Assembly: GCF_902705875.1 (NCBI RefSeq)
Contig: NZ_CACSIK010000001.1
Span: 357,558 to 421,557 of the forward strand
Source: Zhongshania aliphaticivorans
GTDB taxonomy: Bacteria; Pseudomonadota; Gammaproteobacteria; Pseudomonadales; Spongiibacteraceae
Reading direction: 5' to 3'
Length of the DNA stretch: 64,000 nt
Part shown: in pieces, positions 49,065 to 58,700 of the stretch
How the letters are laid out: the number at the start of each line of letters is the position of its first letter
How positions within the stretch are numbered: the stretch's first letter is position 1
Position numbers and translations under genes: made by a program
The notes under the pieces: generated by a model
What the model saw: only the letters and a program-made list of their open reading frames with translations
What the model was told of the DNA's origin: nothing
Database searches by the model: none

Positions 49065-49192
49065 AGGCGGTAAACTTCTGTCCCTGAGCTTGGCGGGTTA
49101 AGACTTTGTTGAGCTTATTCAGCCTTGCTCACGGCCGCAAGTTGGTTTTTAACTTTTAGCCGTTTAAATGGGGTTGCCGGTGTTTTGCAGGC

Positions 49193-50620
49193 TTATGTTT
49201 TGTTGTTAAGGCATGCTGCTTTTAGCTCTTCGAAAGACGCTTGTAAGCATGCCGAGTATAGCTCTGGATCGGGTAGCATTTTTCGACAAGCTGTAAATGA
49301 AATTGAAATGGTACCCACTTTATCCATCACCGAGCTATACACAATCTGGAATAAGCCAACATTGGGGAGTAGTGGTCCAAAGTTCATTCCGTCAACCATT
49401 TTAGCGCCACAGAAATACAGTTGCTGAGTGGGGCCTGGCACGTTGGTAACAATGGTATTAAAGATGACGGCGGCTTCGGTGAGACCAGTGGCCGATGCGG
49501 CTCGCAGGGCGAGGGAGAGCATTCCACCGGGCAGTACATTGGTGACATCAACCGCCATGCGTGGGCCAAGTGCGTCGGCATAGGCTTTGCTGCTCATTGA
49601 GGCATCGTGAATGGCTTTCAGGCGTTCTTTGGGATCGTTAATATCTGAGTGTAGCGACACCGTCATAAAACCGACCATATTGCCGCCACTGCTTTGTTCA
49701 TTGTTGCTGCGTACGTCAATAGGACAGCCGCTGACAAGGGTTTTTTCAGGTAAGGCGTTTTTAGCTGCAAGATATTTTCGCAGGCCTCCAGATACGATGC
49801 AAAGCATGGCATCGTTGATGGTGGCCCCAGCCACTGTGTTTTTTATGGCGCGTATATCTTCAAAAGGAAATGGTACTGCATCGCATACTCGATAAGGTGA
49901 AATCTTGCCTTGGAAGATGGTTTTTTGCTTGTCTTCAAGCGTGGAAAAATCCTGTTCCTTTTTACCGCGCTGTATCCGTCGCCAGCTGGGAATGGCGCTG
50001 CCAATCAAGCTAAAGAATTGCCCAGGTTTTTTTAAGTTATTGGCTAGGGCTTTGCTTAACATATGGCCGTTGTTATATTTCTGCACGATTTTGGTGGGAG
50101 TGTCGTCGACAACGCTGACATTGGGGCTAAGGTCGTGGAGCAGTGGGATAAAACGTGCGCCCGTGGCTCCGTCCATTGCAGCGTGGTGGACTTTGCTCAT
50201 AACCGCAAAGCAGCCTTTGGGTAAATCACGAACGCTATCTAAACCTTCGATAACATACATTTCCCAGAGCGGTTTGTTCGTGTCTAGTGGGCGGGCATGA
50301 ATTCGTGAGGCAAGAATACACAGTTGCCGCCAATCTCCGGGTTTGGGTAGTGCTATATGATGAACGTGGGTTTCAATATCTGCATGTTCGACATCTTCCC
50401 AGTAGGGTTGGTCTAGGTTAAGGGGAACTCTGCGAAGCCGGCGGTTGAAAATGGGGGAGAGGTGCGAACGGTTTTCCAGTAACTGCAAAATTTGTTTAAA
50501 GCGCACTAATCCATTGGGTGCGGTGGATTGGTCATAAATACTGAGTATGCCGATATGTTGGGGAATGCCCATACTCTCGGTATGAATGAACATGGCGTCT
50601 TGGCCTGATAGCTGCTGCAT
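49193..50620 (-). CDS. Wax ester synthase/diacylglycerol acyltransferase (WS/DGAT)
   Basis: 475 residues. The catalytic motif HHxxxDG is present as VHHAAMDGATG at about residue 143. PLWEMYVIEGL before it and NVPGP near the C-terminus are the other family blocks. These enzymes esterify acyl-CoA to fatty alcohols or diacylglycerol and make storage lipid granules in marine and soil bacteria. The gene stands alone on the minus strand with AAGGATAAAAT upstream of the ATG. Confidence 0.93.
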   Translation of the reverse strand: MQQLSGQDAMFIHTESMGIPQHIGILSIYDQSTAPNGLVRFKQILQLLENRSHLSPIFNRRLRRVPLNLDQPYWEDVEHADIETHVHHIALPKPGDWRQLCILASRIHARPLDTNKPLWEMYVIEGLDSVRDLPKGCFAVMSKVHHAAMDGATGARFIPLLHDLSPNVSVVDDTPTKIVQKYNNGHMLSKALANNLKKPGQFFSLIGSAIPSWRRIQRGKKEQDFSTLEDKQKTIFQGKISPYRVCDAVPFPFEDIRAIKNTVAGATINDAMLCIVSGGLRKYLAAKNALPEKTLVSGCPIDVRSNNEQSSGGNMVGFMTVSLHSDINDPKERLKAIHDASMSSKAYADALGPRMAVDVTNVLPGGMLSLALRAASATGLTEAAVIFNTIVTNVPGPTQQLYFCGAKMVDGMNFGPLLPNVGLFQIVYSSVMDKVGTISISFTACRKMLPDPELYSACLQASFEELKAACLNNKT

Positions 50621-50713
50621 ATTTTATCCTTATTATGTAATAGTGGCTAAGGTTATAAGAGTCGCTAAGGGCTGGCAATCATCAATAACGTAAAGTGTTA
50701 GCCTAGGTGTTAA

Positions 50714-52507
50714 TTAGATACTATTTATTGCGCGCTCTCTTTGTTGTAATGACCACAGATGGGCGTATTGGCCATTTAGCTTAAGTAGCTCGGTGTGGGT
50801 ACCGTGTTCTACAATTTCGCCCTGTTCCAGTACCAAGATGTGGTCCGCGTCGACAATTGTCGACAAGCGATGGGCAATCACGAGCATAGTATGCTCTTGG
50901 GCAATATCGCGAATAGCTTCTAATATCAGTCGTTCCGAGGCGCTGTCTAGCGAGGACGTTGCTTCGTCAAAAATCATAATGGGGGATTGTTTAAGCAAGG
51001 CTCTAGCGATGGCGACGCGTTGTTTTTCACCGCCTGATAATTTTAAACCTCTTTCGCCCACCAGCGTATCTACGCCATTGGGTAGGCGGTCGATAAACTC
51101 ACTGAGATGCGCCATGCGTATGGCGCTGAGAACGTCCTCGTCGCTGGCGTCAATTCTGCCGTAGCGAATGTTTTCCAGAATAGATTGATTAAATAAGACC
51201 GTGTCCTGTGGCACGATGCCTAATGCGCAGCGCAGTGAAGATTGATTAACGGTCTTAATATCTTGCCCGTCAATGAGAATCTGTCCCTCACTGGCATCGT
51301 AGAACCGAAAAAGTAGCTTTAGCAAGGTGGATTTACCGGCGCCACTGCTGCCCACAATGGCCACTTTCTGTTTTGCGGCCACCGTGAAGTTGATGTTGTT
51401 TAAGATAGGGCGCTCGCTTTGGTAGCGAAAGCTGAGGTTTTTAACTTCAATTTTTCCTTTATCAAGTAATAATTGTGGTGCGTTTTCAATATCGGTAATG
51501 GTGGCTTTTTGTCGAAGTAGGGCAAACATGGCTTCAATATTGGCCATAGAGCCTTTCATTTCTCGATAGACAAAACCGAGAAAATTGAGAGGGACAAAGA
51601 TCTGCATCATAAACGCGTTGATAAGAACAAAGTCACCAAGCGTCATGCTTTTAGCTACCACTTCACTCGCCGCTAACACCATTGCTGCCGTCATGGCGGT
51701 GGCAATAATCAGGGCTTGGCCTGCGTTAAGGGCAAAAAGGCTGAGGCGATTTTGACGACGGGCGAGCTCCCAGCTTTCGAGTTCATTATCGTAGCGATTG
51801 GCTTCGTAGTATTCGTTGCCGAAGTATTTAACGGTTTCAAAATTGAGCAAGCTGTCTACCGCACGACTGCTGCTGCGAGATTCTGCTTCGTTGGCGCGGC
51901 GAATAAAGCCGGTTCGCCACTCTGTAGCGAACACTGAAAAGCCAACGTAGCAAATCACCGCAACAAACACGATCACGGCAAACCAGATACTGTATTGCCA
52001 ACCTAAAATACTGATGACTAAGCCGATCTCAATAAACGTTGGCACAATGTTGAATACCATAAACCGCAACAGAAAATTGATGCCGTTTGTACCGCGCTCA
52101 ATGTCACGCGATAAGCCCCCGGTGCGACGGTTTAGGTGAAATTCTAAGTCAAGTGCGTGGAGGTGTTTAAAAACAGTTAGGCCAATCTGACGCATGGCGC
52201 GCTCGGTGACACGGCCAAAAATGGTATCGCGAAGTTCACCAAATAAGACGTTGGCAAAACGTACAATGCCATAAGCAATGAGGAGTGCAATAGGTAAAAT
52301 GAGCAGGGCGGATTGATCGTTTCCATCGAGTTGGTCGACAATATTTTTTAATATAAAAGGCAGCCCTACACTGGCGATTTTGGCAGCGATCAGGCATAGC
52401 AATGCCATGCCAATGCGAGAGCGAAAGGCCATTAAATAAGGGAGTAATTCGCGTAGCGTAGACCAATTTACATCTTGGTTTTGTGAATAGCTGGTGCCGT
52501 GGCGCAT
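50714..52507 (-). CDS. Atm1/HMT1-type ABC transporter (fused permease-ATPase)
   Basis: 597 residues: six membrane helices (about 25-320), then the nucleotide-binding domain with Walker A GSSGAGKSTLLK, the LSGGEKQR signature and Walker B IMIFDEATSSLD. The permease segment HLHALDLEFHLNRRTGGLSRDIERG is the hallmark of the Atm1/ABCB7 group, which exports glutathione-linked metal or sulfur compounds. Acts as a homodimer in the inner membrane. It lies next to three small membrane genes on the same strand. Confidence 0.92.
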   Translation of the reverse strand: MRHGTSYSQNQDVNWSTLRELLPYLMAFRSRIGMALLCLIAAKIASVGLPFILKNIVDQLDGNDQSALLILPIALLIAYGIVRFANVLFGELRDTIFGRVTERAMRQIGLTVFKHLHALDLEFHLNRRTGGLSRDIERGTNGINFLLRFMVFNIVPTFIEIGLVISILGWQYSIWFAVIVFVAVICYVGFSVFATEWRTGFIRRANEAESRSSSRAVDSLLNFETVKYFGNEYYEANRYDNELESWELARRQNRLSLFALNAGQALIIATAMTAAMVLAASEVVAKSMTLGDFVLINAFMMQIFVPLNFLGFVYREMKGSMANIEAMFALLRQKATITDIENAPQLLLDKGKIEVKNLSFRYQSERPILNNINFTVAAKQKVAIVGSSGAGKSTLLKLLFRFYDASEGQILIDGQDIKTVNQSSLRCALGIVPQDTVLFNQSILENIRYGRIDASDEDVLSAIRMAHLSEFIDRLPNGVDTLVGERGLKLSGGEKQRVAIARALLKQSPIMIFDEATSSLDSASERLILEAIRDIAQEHTMLVIAHRLSTIVDADHILVLEQGEIVEHGTHTELLKLNGQYAHLWSLQQRERAINSI

Positions 52508-52564
52508 AGAGAGGGGTCACTTATTTTGATGTGCAGTTACAAAAGTCACTGCGGGGAAATCGGG

Positions 52565-52897
52565 TTAATGAACCGTGTCGTTTGGAAAGCGGTGTGGTTC
52601 TAACTCGATGCTTTCAATACGGTTGCCCAAGGTGATTACGCAGCCCTTATATCTTTCGTGTCCCGTTGCCGTGAACTCAAAAATATACCGCCGCCAGAGG
52701 CTGATGGCGCCGCTTTTATTACGTTTAAGCCACACTGCGCGCAGCGCAACATGATCGTCGAGTAGTAACAGTTGTTGGAGCTTTAAATGTTGGCGGGTGG
52801 CGCGTAAGGCAATTTCTCTGGTGCCTTGGGCTCGCCAGAGATAGGCGAGAATCGCGCAAAAGCCAAATAGAGCGGTGACATCGGCTAGGTCGAGCAT
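52565..52897 (-). CDS. DUF3301-like small membrane protein
   Basis: 110 residues from the ATG at 52897; an in-frame start at 52954 would overlap the upstream gene and precede an unlikely leader. One N-terminal membrane helix (LADVTALFGFCAILAYLW) is followed by a soluble domain with the DUF3301 pattern (AVWLKRNKSGAISLWRRYIFEFTATG, read in parts). Function unknown. It is common in gammaproteobacteria. Confidence 0.75.
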   Translation of the reverse strand: MLDLADVTALFGFCAILAYLWRAQGTREIALRATRQHLKLQQLLLLDDHVALRAVWLKRNKSGAISLWRRYIFEFTATGHERYKGCVITLGNRIESIELEPHRFPNDTVH

Positions 52898-52937
52898 GAG
52901 AGGGATTCCGGTCGCGGAAAAGTGATAACGAGGGTGT

Positions 52938-53249
52938 TTAGAAAATCCATGCAATTAATAACCACAGCACGATAAAGAAGCCTAAAAATCCGCTGAGTAT
53001 GAATTGCAGCTCACCAAGCAGACCGTCGCCAGCAGCCACAGCAAAAATAACTAAGGTAATAACGGTGACAAAAAATGCGGCCACAGCGGCATCTTTCAAG
53101 CCAAGCCCAGGGCTAAAATACTGCTCAATAAATGAGGAGGCTAAGGGTAGGAATAGCCAAAACGCGATACCTAGTAAGACCATGAGTAGCGCAGAAATCA
53201 GCACGATTTTCTTGGCTTGATGACTGTCGCGCTTATTTGGCGTATTCAT
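52938..53249 (-). CDS. Three-helix membrane protein of unknown function
   Basis: 103 residues. The N-terminus is basic and soluble; then three helices: IVLISALLMVLLGIAFWLFL, AVAAFFVTVITLVIFAVAA and FILSGFLGFFIVLWLLIAW. No known motif is visible. It lies between a PH-domain gene and the DUF3301 gene on the same strand, so an envelope operon is plausible. Confidence 0.65.
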   Translation of the reverse strand: MNTPNKRDSHQAKKIVLISALLMVLLGIAFWLFLPLASSFIEQYFSPGLGLKDAAVAAFFVTVITLVIFAVAAGDGLLGELQFILSGFLGFFIVLWLLIAWIF

Positions 53250-53262
53250 TACGGCAGTGTTC

Positions 53263-53643
53263 TCACGCAGGATCGGACTGGCGAGCTTTTACCAAGTCGC
53301 GAAATATTTCGGGTTTGGGCATGCCGTGGGCTTGGATTTCAGGACTGTCGCCCGCGGTGTAAACCGACAATGTGCCCACCCCAAATAAACGGTTAAAAAA
53401 TGATTGTTTGATTTTTACGGTGCGAATCCCAGAGACATTAAGTTCGGTGCGCTCTTTGCTCAAGAGCCCCTGCTCCAGAATAATCTCGTTCTCATTAATC
53501 TCTAAGCGTGTTGATTTACATTTTAAATACCAGAAAAGCAGGATCAAAATGCCAATGGCGGCAGGAATTAGGATGACGGCAAGTATGAATCCCAATGGGT
53601 TGTTGCGAAACATTGCGGGGTGTTCGGCGTAGTTACTTGTCAC
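53263..53643 (-). CDS. Bacterial PH-domain (DUF304-type) membrane protein
   Basis: 126 residues. One membrane helix at about residues 16-39 is followed by a PH-like domain (STRLEINENEIILEQGLLSKERTELNV in parts, SGIRTVKIKQSFFNRLFGVGTLSVYTAG). The pattern GLLSKERTEL...QSFFNRLFGVGTL is the classic bPH2/YdbS-YdbT motif. The role is unknown. It is 13 bp from the next gene, so co-transcription is likely. Confidence 0.8.
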   Translation of the reverse strand: MTSNYAEHPAMFRNNPLGFILAVILIPAAIGILILLFWYLKCKSTRLEINENEIILEQGLLSKERTELNVSGIRTVKIKQSFFNRLFGVGTLSVYTAGDSPEIQAHGMPKPEIFRDLVKARQSDPA

Positions 53644-53713
53644 CGTATTGCTCTCTTATCAATAAAGGAATGGCCTTATTCTACACGGATTCCGAGCTTG
53701 TGCATGCCGAGCT

Positions 53714-54166
53714 TTAGCCGGAGGGGATTACCGCCGCGCCGTAACCTGAATCAAATTCTGCAGGCATTCGCCGGGGTTTGCCATTACTCATGCGGATGCA
53801 AACCAATTGCCAGTGTCCTCGCAACAGTGTTTTGCCATCGGATAGGCGCAATAACTGAAAGTGTCGCTCCATGGTGAGCTTGTGATCGTTGTTGGTAAGC
53901 CATGTACCCATGATGCATTCTTCATCGGTATAGGCAGAAAGAATGTAGTCGTAATTTGCGCGCCGGATTACCATTGCGGCATCTAGACTGCGGTATTCAT
54001 CTAGACCTAGGCCGAGTGTCAATGAATGCTGCCAGCCAGCTTGCTGGCACCAGGCTACATAAACCGCATTGTTAACATGACCAATAAAGTCAATGTGCTC
54101 AGCCATAACGTTGAACTTCATGGTAAATGGCTGAGAGTGATCCCACTTCAATCTGGGTTCTTGCAT
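53714..54166 (-). CDS. Hotdog-fold acyl-CoA thioesterase
   Basis: 150 residues, 4-hydroxybenzoyl-CoA thioesterase type. The active-site motif HIDFIGHVNNAVYVAW (D-x2-G-H-V-N-N) is intact. Substrate is unknown; members act on acyl-CoA or acyl-ACP. The neighbouring WS/DGAT suggests a link to acyl-CoA metabolism, but that is only context. Confidence 0.88.
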   Translation of the reverse strand: MQEPRLKWDHSQPFTMKFNVMAEHIDFIGHVNNAVYVAWCQQAGWQHSLTLGLGLDEYRSLDAAMVIRRANYDYILSAYTDEECIMGTWLTNNDHKLTMERHFQLLRLSDGKTLLRGHWQLVCIRMSNGKPRRMPAEFDSGYGAAVIPSG

Positions 54167-54460
54167 ATTCTAACCTTCTAAATCAGACCTTATTCACGGT
54201 TATTGTGTCATTCACGATTTATACTGCTCCAGTTTCATGTGTCGAACACTAAAAAATGTGATGTGGTTCTCGTTTTGTTGTTGGCTTTAGCGGCTCCTCG
54301 GTTTTCCCTTACTTAAACTATGTCTCATTTTTGTTCTACTGTCCCCAGCACGCATAGCAGCATTATATCAATGGGTGAGTTGCTAGTGGCGACGTCGCCG
54401 TACGTGTGATTTGGGTGGAAGTTTCAGCGGAATTTAGCGCTAAATAACGGAGTAATTAGT

Positions 54461-55840
54461 ATGTATAAAATGTTGTTAAATAAGGGCCTTTTGGCCTTAA
54501 CTCTCAGTGCTGGTTTGGTACTGACGGGTTGCGGTGGCAGTAGCAGTAGTGGCGGTAGTTCTGGCTCGGGAGATGATGGTAGCAGTGATCCAATGACCTC
54601 TAGCTATTCAGAAGTAGAAGGGCCGCTAGATGCTGTACAACAACCACTTTCAGAACAAGTTTTGGCACCCATCGTCGCGGGTGCGGCAGGTACGCCATTA
54701 GAGGGGCCGGTTAGCTGTGTTACCTCATTTGTTGTTACTGATGTATTAGATATTTTGGATTCGCTGCTGGTTAATCTTGATCCAACAACATTGCAGAGTG
54801 ATCCTACCGCACTATTTACCGATTCTGCTGCGAATTTCCAAGCAACAATAACGGAGTTGGCATCGGATTTACCTATCGCGCTGGCGTCTTTGGCTGGTGA
54901 AGAGTGTACAGGTAGCAGTGACGACGGTGGTGATGGTGGTGACGGTGGTGATTCCTCTGATCCATTGGATGCCTTAGCAGGTACGCCCTTGGCACCGTTG
55001 GCTGAAGCGTTGGCACCGGTTTTAGAGTTGGCTAATGGTGGTGGAAGCGGTGAGGCACCAACTCCATCAGTGTTATTGGCACAATTGAGTGCTGCCTTTA
55101 GTGAAGGTTTGGCGACAATTATTGCTCAAGACCCTTCTGGTGAAATTGCTGGCGCGCCAGTATTGGGCGGTTTGTTAACAACACTTGATCAAGCACTTGT
55201 TGATTTAACTGCAACAGCTGTTGCGGTTGAAGATCAAGAGGTTGACGCGGCATCTACTGCATTGAGCATGACCTTAGAAAACTTGCTGAATGGTTTGTTG
55301 ATTGACGTTATTCCTGTTGGATTTATCGAAGATCAATCTGGTCAAGGCCCGGTTGTGAGCTCGCAAATCGAAGCAGCAACAGCGGCATTGGCAGGTCTTT
55401 TAGGTGGCGGTTTTGGTGATTTCCCTGGTGAAGGTTTTGAAAATCCAGCGGATGCGCTATTCGACCCCTTAAGCGATACTTTCTTGGCCGGTATACAAGA
55501 AGCGCTAACAGGCGGATTAAATGGTGGCGATGGCGGTTCTAACGCTGGTGGTTTTGATGCCTTGCTAGAAGTGTTGGCACCATTACAAGAGCTTCTCTCA
55601 GGTGATGGTCAATCTGGTGATGATGGCTTAACGGGTACGCCGCTAGATATTTTGCTAACCCCGCTTGTTAATGCTTTAGATGGCGGTGAAAGCGCTTGCC
55701 CACTAGACGCGACACCTCTTGCAGCACTTTGTGATGTAGCTACAGGTCTGTCTGATGCGCTAGCATTAAATGGCGACGCTGATTTGGCTGCCGTGTTATC
55801 AGGTTTAGTTGATACCCTGCTTGGTGGTTTACTGCCTTAA
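54461..55840 (+). CDS. Low-complexity secreted lipoprotein
   Basis: 459 residues, ATG at 54461 with GGAG upstream. Signal peptide and lipobox LTGC (Cys24), then a Ser/Gly linker. The rest is rich in Leu, Ala, Gly and Asp, with a recurring GTPL/TPL motif (AGTPLEGPV, AGTPLAPLAEAL, LTGTPLDILLTPLV, DATPLAALC) and Gly-Asp-rich spacers. Three further Cys pairs may form disulfides. I do not recognise the family. Outer-membrane anchoring is likely. Confidence 0.7.
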   Translation: MYKMLLNKGLLALTLSAGLVLTGCGGSSSSGGSSGSGDDGSSDPMTSSYSEVEGPLDAVQQPLSEQVLAPIVAGAAGTPLEGPVSCVTSFVVTDVLDILDSLLVNLDPTTLQSDPTALFTDSAANFQATITELASDLPIALASLAGEECTGSSDDGGDGGDGGDSSDPLDALAGTPLAPLAEALAPVLELANGGGSGEAPTPSVLLAQLSAAFSEGLATIIAQDPSGEIAGAPVLGGLLTTLDQALVDLTATAVAVEDQEVDAASTALSMTLENLLNGLLIDVIPVGFIEDQSGQGPVVSSQIEAATAALAGLLGGGFGDFPGEGFENPADALFDPLSDTFLAGIQEALTGGLNGGDGGSNAGGFDALLEVLAPLQELLSGDGQSGDDGLTGTPLDILLTPLVNALDGGESACPLDATPLAALCDVATGLSDALALNGDADLAAVLSGLVDTLLGGLLP

Positions 55841-55865
55841 TCTTTACTCAGTAAAAGATGTGTTT

Positions 55866-55891
55866 AAGCGGCCTTCGGGCCGCTTTTTTTT
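55866..55891 (+). terminator. Rho-independent terminator
   Basis: Perfect stem AAGCGGCC/GGCCGCTT with a TTCG tetraloop (55866-55885) and an eight-T run, 25 bases after the lipoprotein stop. Confidence 0.93.
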
Positions 55892-56124
55892 GGCCTAAAT
55901 TTGTTCTTGAGCTGAATTCTCATAGAGGGCCTTATTGATAAAGTGTTACACGATTTGCATCCTTTGCGCAGTAATACCATAATCGGTTCGGCTTTTTAGA
56001 CTCGGATGTCAAAATGCTTAAAGAAAAAATGCCTGAACACGGAGGTTTGTACGAGAGCAATTACTCGCTTTCTAAAGGGTGACCTTTTATGTGTAGAATC
56101 GAGCCGATTAAGTAGAGATGTAGA

Positions 56125-57075
56125 ATGCGTGATCACTACAGAATAACCATTACAAACTACAGCGGTGCTAAGCATTATACTGTCACTCAGCTAATGCGAC
56201 GCTATATTGTCGGTGTTGGCATTTTTCTTGGAACCTGTTTTTTGGGTGGTTTCTTAGCCATTTTATTTCTGAGTACTCGTTTGGGTATGCTTAACGCAGA
56301 AGTTGCAGAATTGCAGCAATTTCAGACAGCGATCAAAGAAGAAAATAGTGCGTTATTGCTAGAGCAACGTCAGCTTAAACAGTCTGTAGAGGACAAGGTG
56401 GCGACATTATCAGTGATGACTGATGAATTGGGATCAATTGAAGCGATGATTGGTTTGTCTCCTGATCCCAATATTGCGCTGTATGAGCGCTTAGACACCG
56501 CGAGCCAAACAGCCTCAGAAAAGCGTTTCATGCTAAGCGCTATTCCTAGTGGTTACCCCCTTTCTGATGTGTATGTCACTAGCCGATACGGAATGAGAAA
56601 TCACCCCGTGTTGGGGAAGATGGCGCTACACGGTGGGGCGGATTTACGTGCTGCTGTGGGTACGCCGGTATACGCAACTGCCGATGGGGTGGTTGAGCAG
56701 GCAGGCTTGAGTAACTCCGGTTTTGGCCGCATGGTAAAGCTAAGTCATAATTTTGGTTTTGTAACAATATTTGGCCATTTAAGTAAAACGGCAATTGTCA
56801 GTGGTGATTATGTGCGCCAAGGCGACTTGATAGGTTATTCCGGTAATACCGGCTTATCTAGTGCGCCACATTTGCATTATGAGGTGCGGCATTTACATCG
56901 ACGTTTGGCCCCCGGCCCTTTTATGGAGTGGTCCTGGGAAAACTACGATGTGCTTTTTACACGTGAGGAGAAAATTAAATGGGATTCCCTGGCAAAAACA
57001 CTAAGAAAGCAGCTGGTAGTACCAGAACGACGGTGGTCGCAGCTGGCGCCAAACTTACCGGCGACATCGAGCTGA
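56125..57075 (+). CDS. M23-family peptidoglycan endopeptidase
   Basis: 316 residues. A cytoplasmic start, one membrane helix (about 32-54), a coiled coil (about 58-105), then the M23/LytM domain. Zinc ligands: His and Asp in LHGGADL, and HLHYEV near the end of the domain. It cleaves peptidoglycan cross-bridges. Its last 97 bases overlap the bactofilin gene, and M23-bactofilin pairs are known in cell-shape control, with the peptidase as client of the bactofilin scaffold. Confidence 0.9.
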   Translation: MRDHYRITITNYSGAKHYTVTQLMRRYIVGVGIFLGTCFLGGFLAILFLSTRLGMLNAEVAELQQFQTAIKEENSALLLEQRQLKQSVEDKVATLSVMTDELGSIEAMIGLSPDPNIALYERLDTASQTASEKRFMLSAIPSGYPLSDVYVTSRYGMRNHPVLGKMALHGGADLRAAVGTPVYATADGVVEQAGLSNSGFGRMVKLSHNFGFVTIFGHLSKTAIVSGDYVRQGDLIGYSGNTGLSSAPHLHYEVRHLHRRLAPGPFMEWSWENYDVLFTREEKIKWDSLAKTLRKQLVVPERRWSQLAPNLPATSS

Positions 57076-57419
57076 ATCATGACTTCCATCTTGATGGTGT
57101 GATGACGGGCAATTTAGCCTCTAAGCATGACCTTATTGTGAGTACTAGCGGGCACTTTACCGGCGATGTAAAGGCCAAGCGGGTGTTAGTCAGTGGCGTG
57201 TTGGACGGTAAAATTGATGCGGACCGCTTGGAAATTGTTGCCACTGGACAAGTTAGTGGTGAAATCAAAGTGCGAGAACTAGTGATTGAATCTGGCGGGC
57301 AATTCGTCGGGGCGAGTCAGGTGAGGCAGCATGACACCCCTCGTTTAACCTTTGTTAATGAGTCGCCTTCAGAGGAGGATGCCGAAGCGGCAGAGTCTTT
57401 AGAAAATCAGAGTGCATAA
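56979..57419 (+). CDS. Bactofilin
   Basis: 146 residues with the right-handed beta-helix repeat (LTGDIELNHDFHLDGVMTGNL, in short pieces; FTGDVKAKRVLVSGVLDGKI, VSGEIKVRELVIESGG). Disordered termini flank the core, as in other bactofilins. It polymerises at the membrane without nucleotide. The ATG at 56979 has GAGGAGAA upstream and starts inside the M23 gene, in another frame, so the two are translationally coupled. Confidence 0.92.
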   Translation: MGFPGKNTKKAAGSTRTTVVAAGAKLTGDIELNHDFHLDGVMTGNLASKHDLIVSTSGHFTGDVKAKRVLVSGVLDGKIDADRLEIVATGQVSGEIKVRELVIESGGQFVGASQVRQHDTPRLTFVNESPSEEDAEAAESLENQSA

Positions 57420-57747
57420 TACCTATTGGGCTCTACTAGCTTTGTGCTGGGTTTGACAGGCTATCTCTTGCCTATCCGCTGGTGACTAAATACCTTTAAC
57501 TTATTCTTTCTATAGCCTAGCTGTGAGAAGCTGGCGCCTCATAAAGTGCACCCCTTAAGATCATGATGGCCTAGGCCTTGTATTTATTGGCGTCTAGGCA
57601 TAAAAACCTACTAAAATAGACTAAGTGTTGTGCTATCAAACGTATTTACTAGCTTGCGACTGAAGGTGATATCTTCAGTGGAGGCCTAACACCCATAGCT
57701 GTGGCTGTGATTTGCCAAAATTATTCCCAAATAACGTGAAGGATAAA
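57420..57747. other. Intergenic region bactofilin/RIO kinase
   Basis: About 328 bases. No supported gene, tRNA or clear terminator was seen. An in-frame TTG at 57712 opens the kinase frame, but the ATG at 57748 has the better ribosome-binding site. A promoter for the kinase gene must lie here but is not obvious. Confidence 0.35.
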
Positions 57748-58605
57748 ATGAAAACCCCTAAACGCATACAGCCTCTGATCAATGACGGTATTGTAGATGA
57801 AGTCCTTAGGCCGTTGATGAGTGGTAAAGAAGCCGCTGTTTATATTGTGCGCTGCGGTGATGAAATTCGTTGTGCTAAAGTCTATAAAGAAGCCGCTCAG
57901 CGTAGTTTTAAGCAGGCTGTGTTGTATCAAGAAGGTCGAAAAGTACGCAACAGTCGTCGAGCTCGGGCAATGGAAAAAGGCTCAAAGTTTGGTCGTAAAC
58001 AGCAGGAAGATGCTTGGCATAATGCAGAGGTCGATGCCTTGTACCGGCTAGCAAGAGCCGGTGTGCGTGTGCCGCAACCCTTCGGCTGCTTTGATGGTGT
58101 GTTATTGATGGAATTGGTCACCGACGAAGAAGGTGACGTGGCTCCGCGTTTGAATGATGTATCCATGTCTGCAGAGCAGGCCGTTGAGGATCATGCGGTG
58201 GTAATGGAATACGTCAAGTTGATGTTAGTTGCCGGTTTGGTGCACGGCGATTTATCGGAGTTCAATGTTTTAGTGGATGAATATGGCCCCGTCATAATTG
58301 ATTTGCCGCAAGCAGTCGACGCCGCAGGTAATAATAACGCACAGAGTATGCTGCAGCGTGACATTAATAATATGACGGAGTATTACGGTCAGTTTGCCCC
58401 CGAGCTATTAAGTACTCGTTATGCAGATGAAATGTGGGCGCTGTATGAAGACGGTGATTTAAACGAAGATACTGTACTAAGTGGCGAATTTGCCGATAGT
58501 GGTCAGAGCGCTGATGTCGATTCTGTATTGCTGGAGATTAAGGCTGTAATGGCGGAAGAGGCTGAGCGTCGGGAGCGTATCCGAGAAGCCAATGAAGAAG
58601 ATTGA
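57748..58605 (+). CDS. RIO1-type atypical protein kinase
   Basis: 285 residues from the ATG at 57748 (AAGGA five bases upstream). The ATP-binding region is MSGKEAAVYIVRCGDEIRCAKVYK in parts, with the catalytic Lys in CAKVYK. The catalytic loop is HGDLSEFNVL and the metal-binding Asp is in IIDLPQAVD. These are the RIO1 motifs. RIO kinases act in 40S maturation in eukaryotes and archaea; the bacterial members are uncharacterised in detail. The C-terminal tail is acidic. Confidence 0.9.
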   Translation: MKTPKRIQPLINDGIVDEVLRPLMSGKEAAVYIVRCGDEIRCAKVYKEAAQRSFKQAVLYQEGRKVRNSRRARAMEKGSKFGRKQQEDAWHNAEVDALYRLARAGVRVPQPFGCFDGVLLMELVTDEEGDVAPRLNDVSMSAEQAVEDHAVVMEYVKLMLVAGLVHGDLSEFNVLVDEYGPVIIDLPQAVDAAGNNNAQSMLQRDINNMTEYYGQFAPELLSTRYADEMWALYEDGDLNEDTVLSGEFADSGQSADVDSVLLEIKAVMAEEAERRERIREANEED

Positions 58606-58700
58606 AATTCTTTGGCGAAAATCAGCCGTTCATGCAATTTTTTTTGTAGTAGTGGAGATCTAAAGAATAGATTTTAGCGTAAAGCTGAATTGATAGTTTT

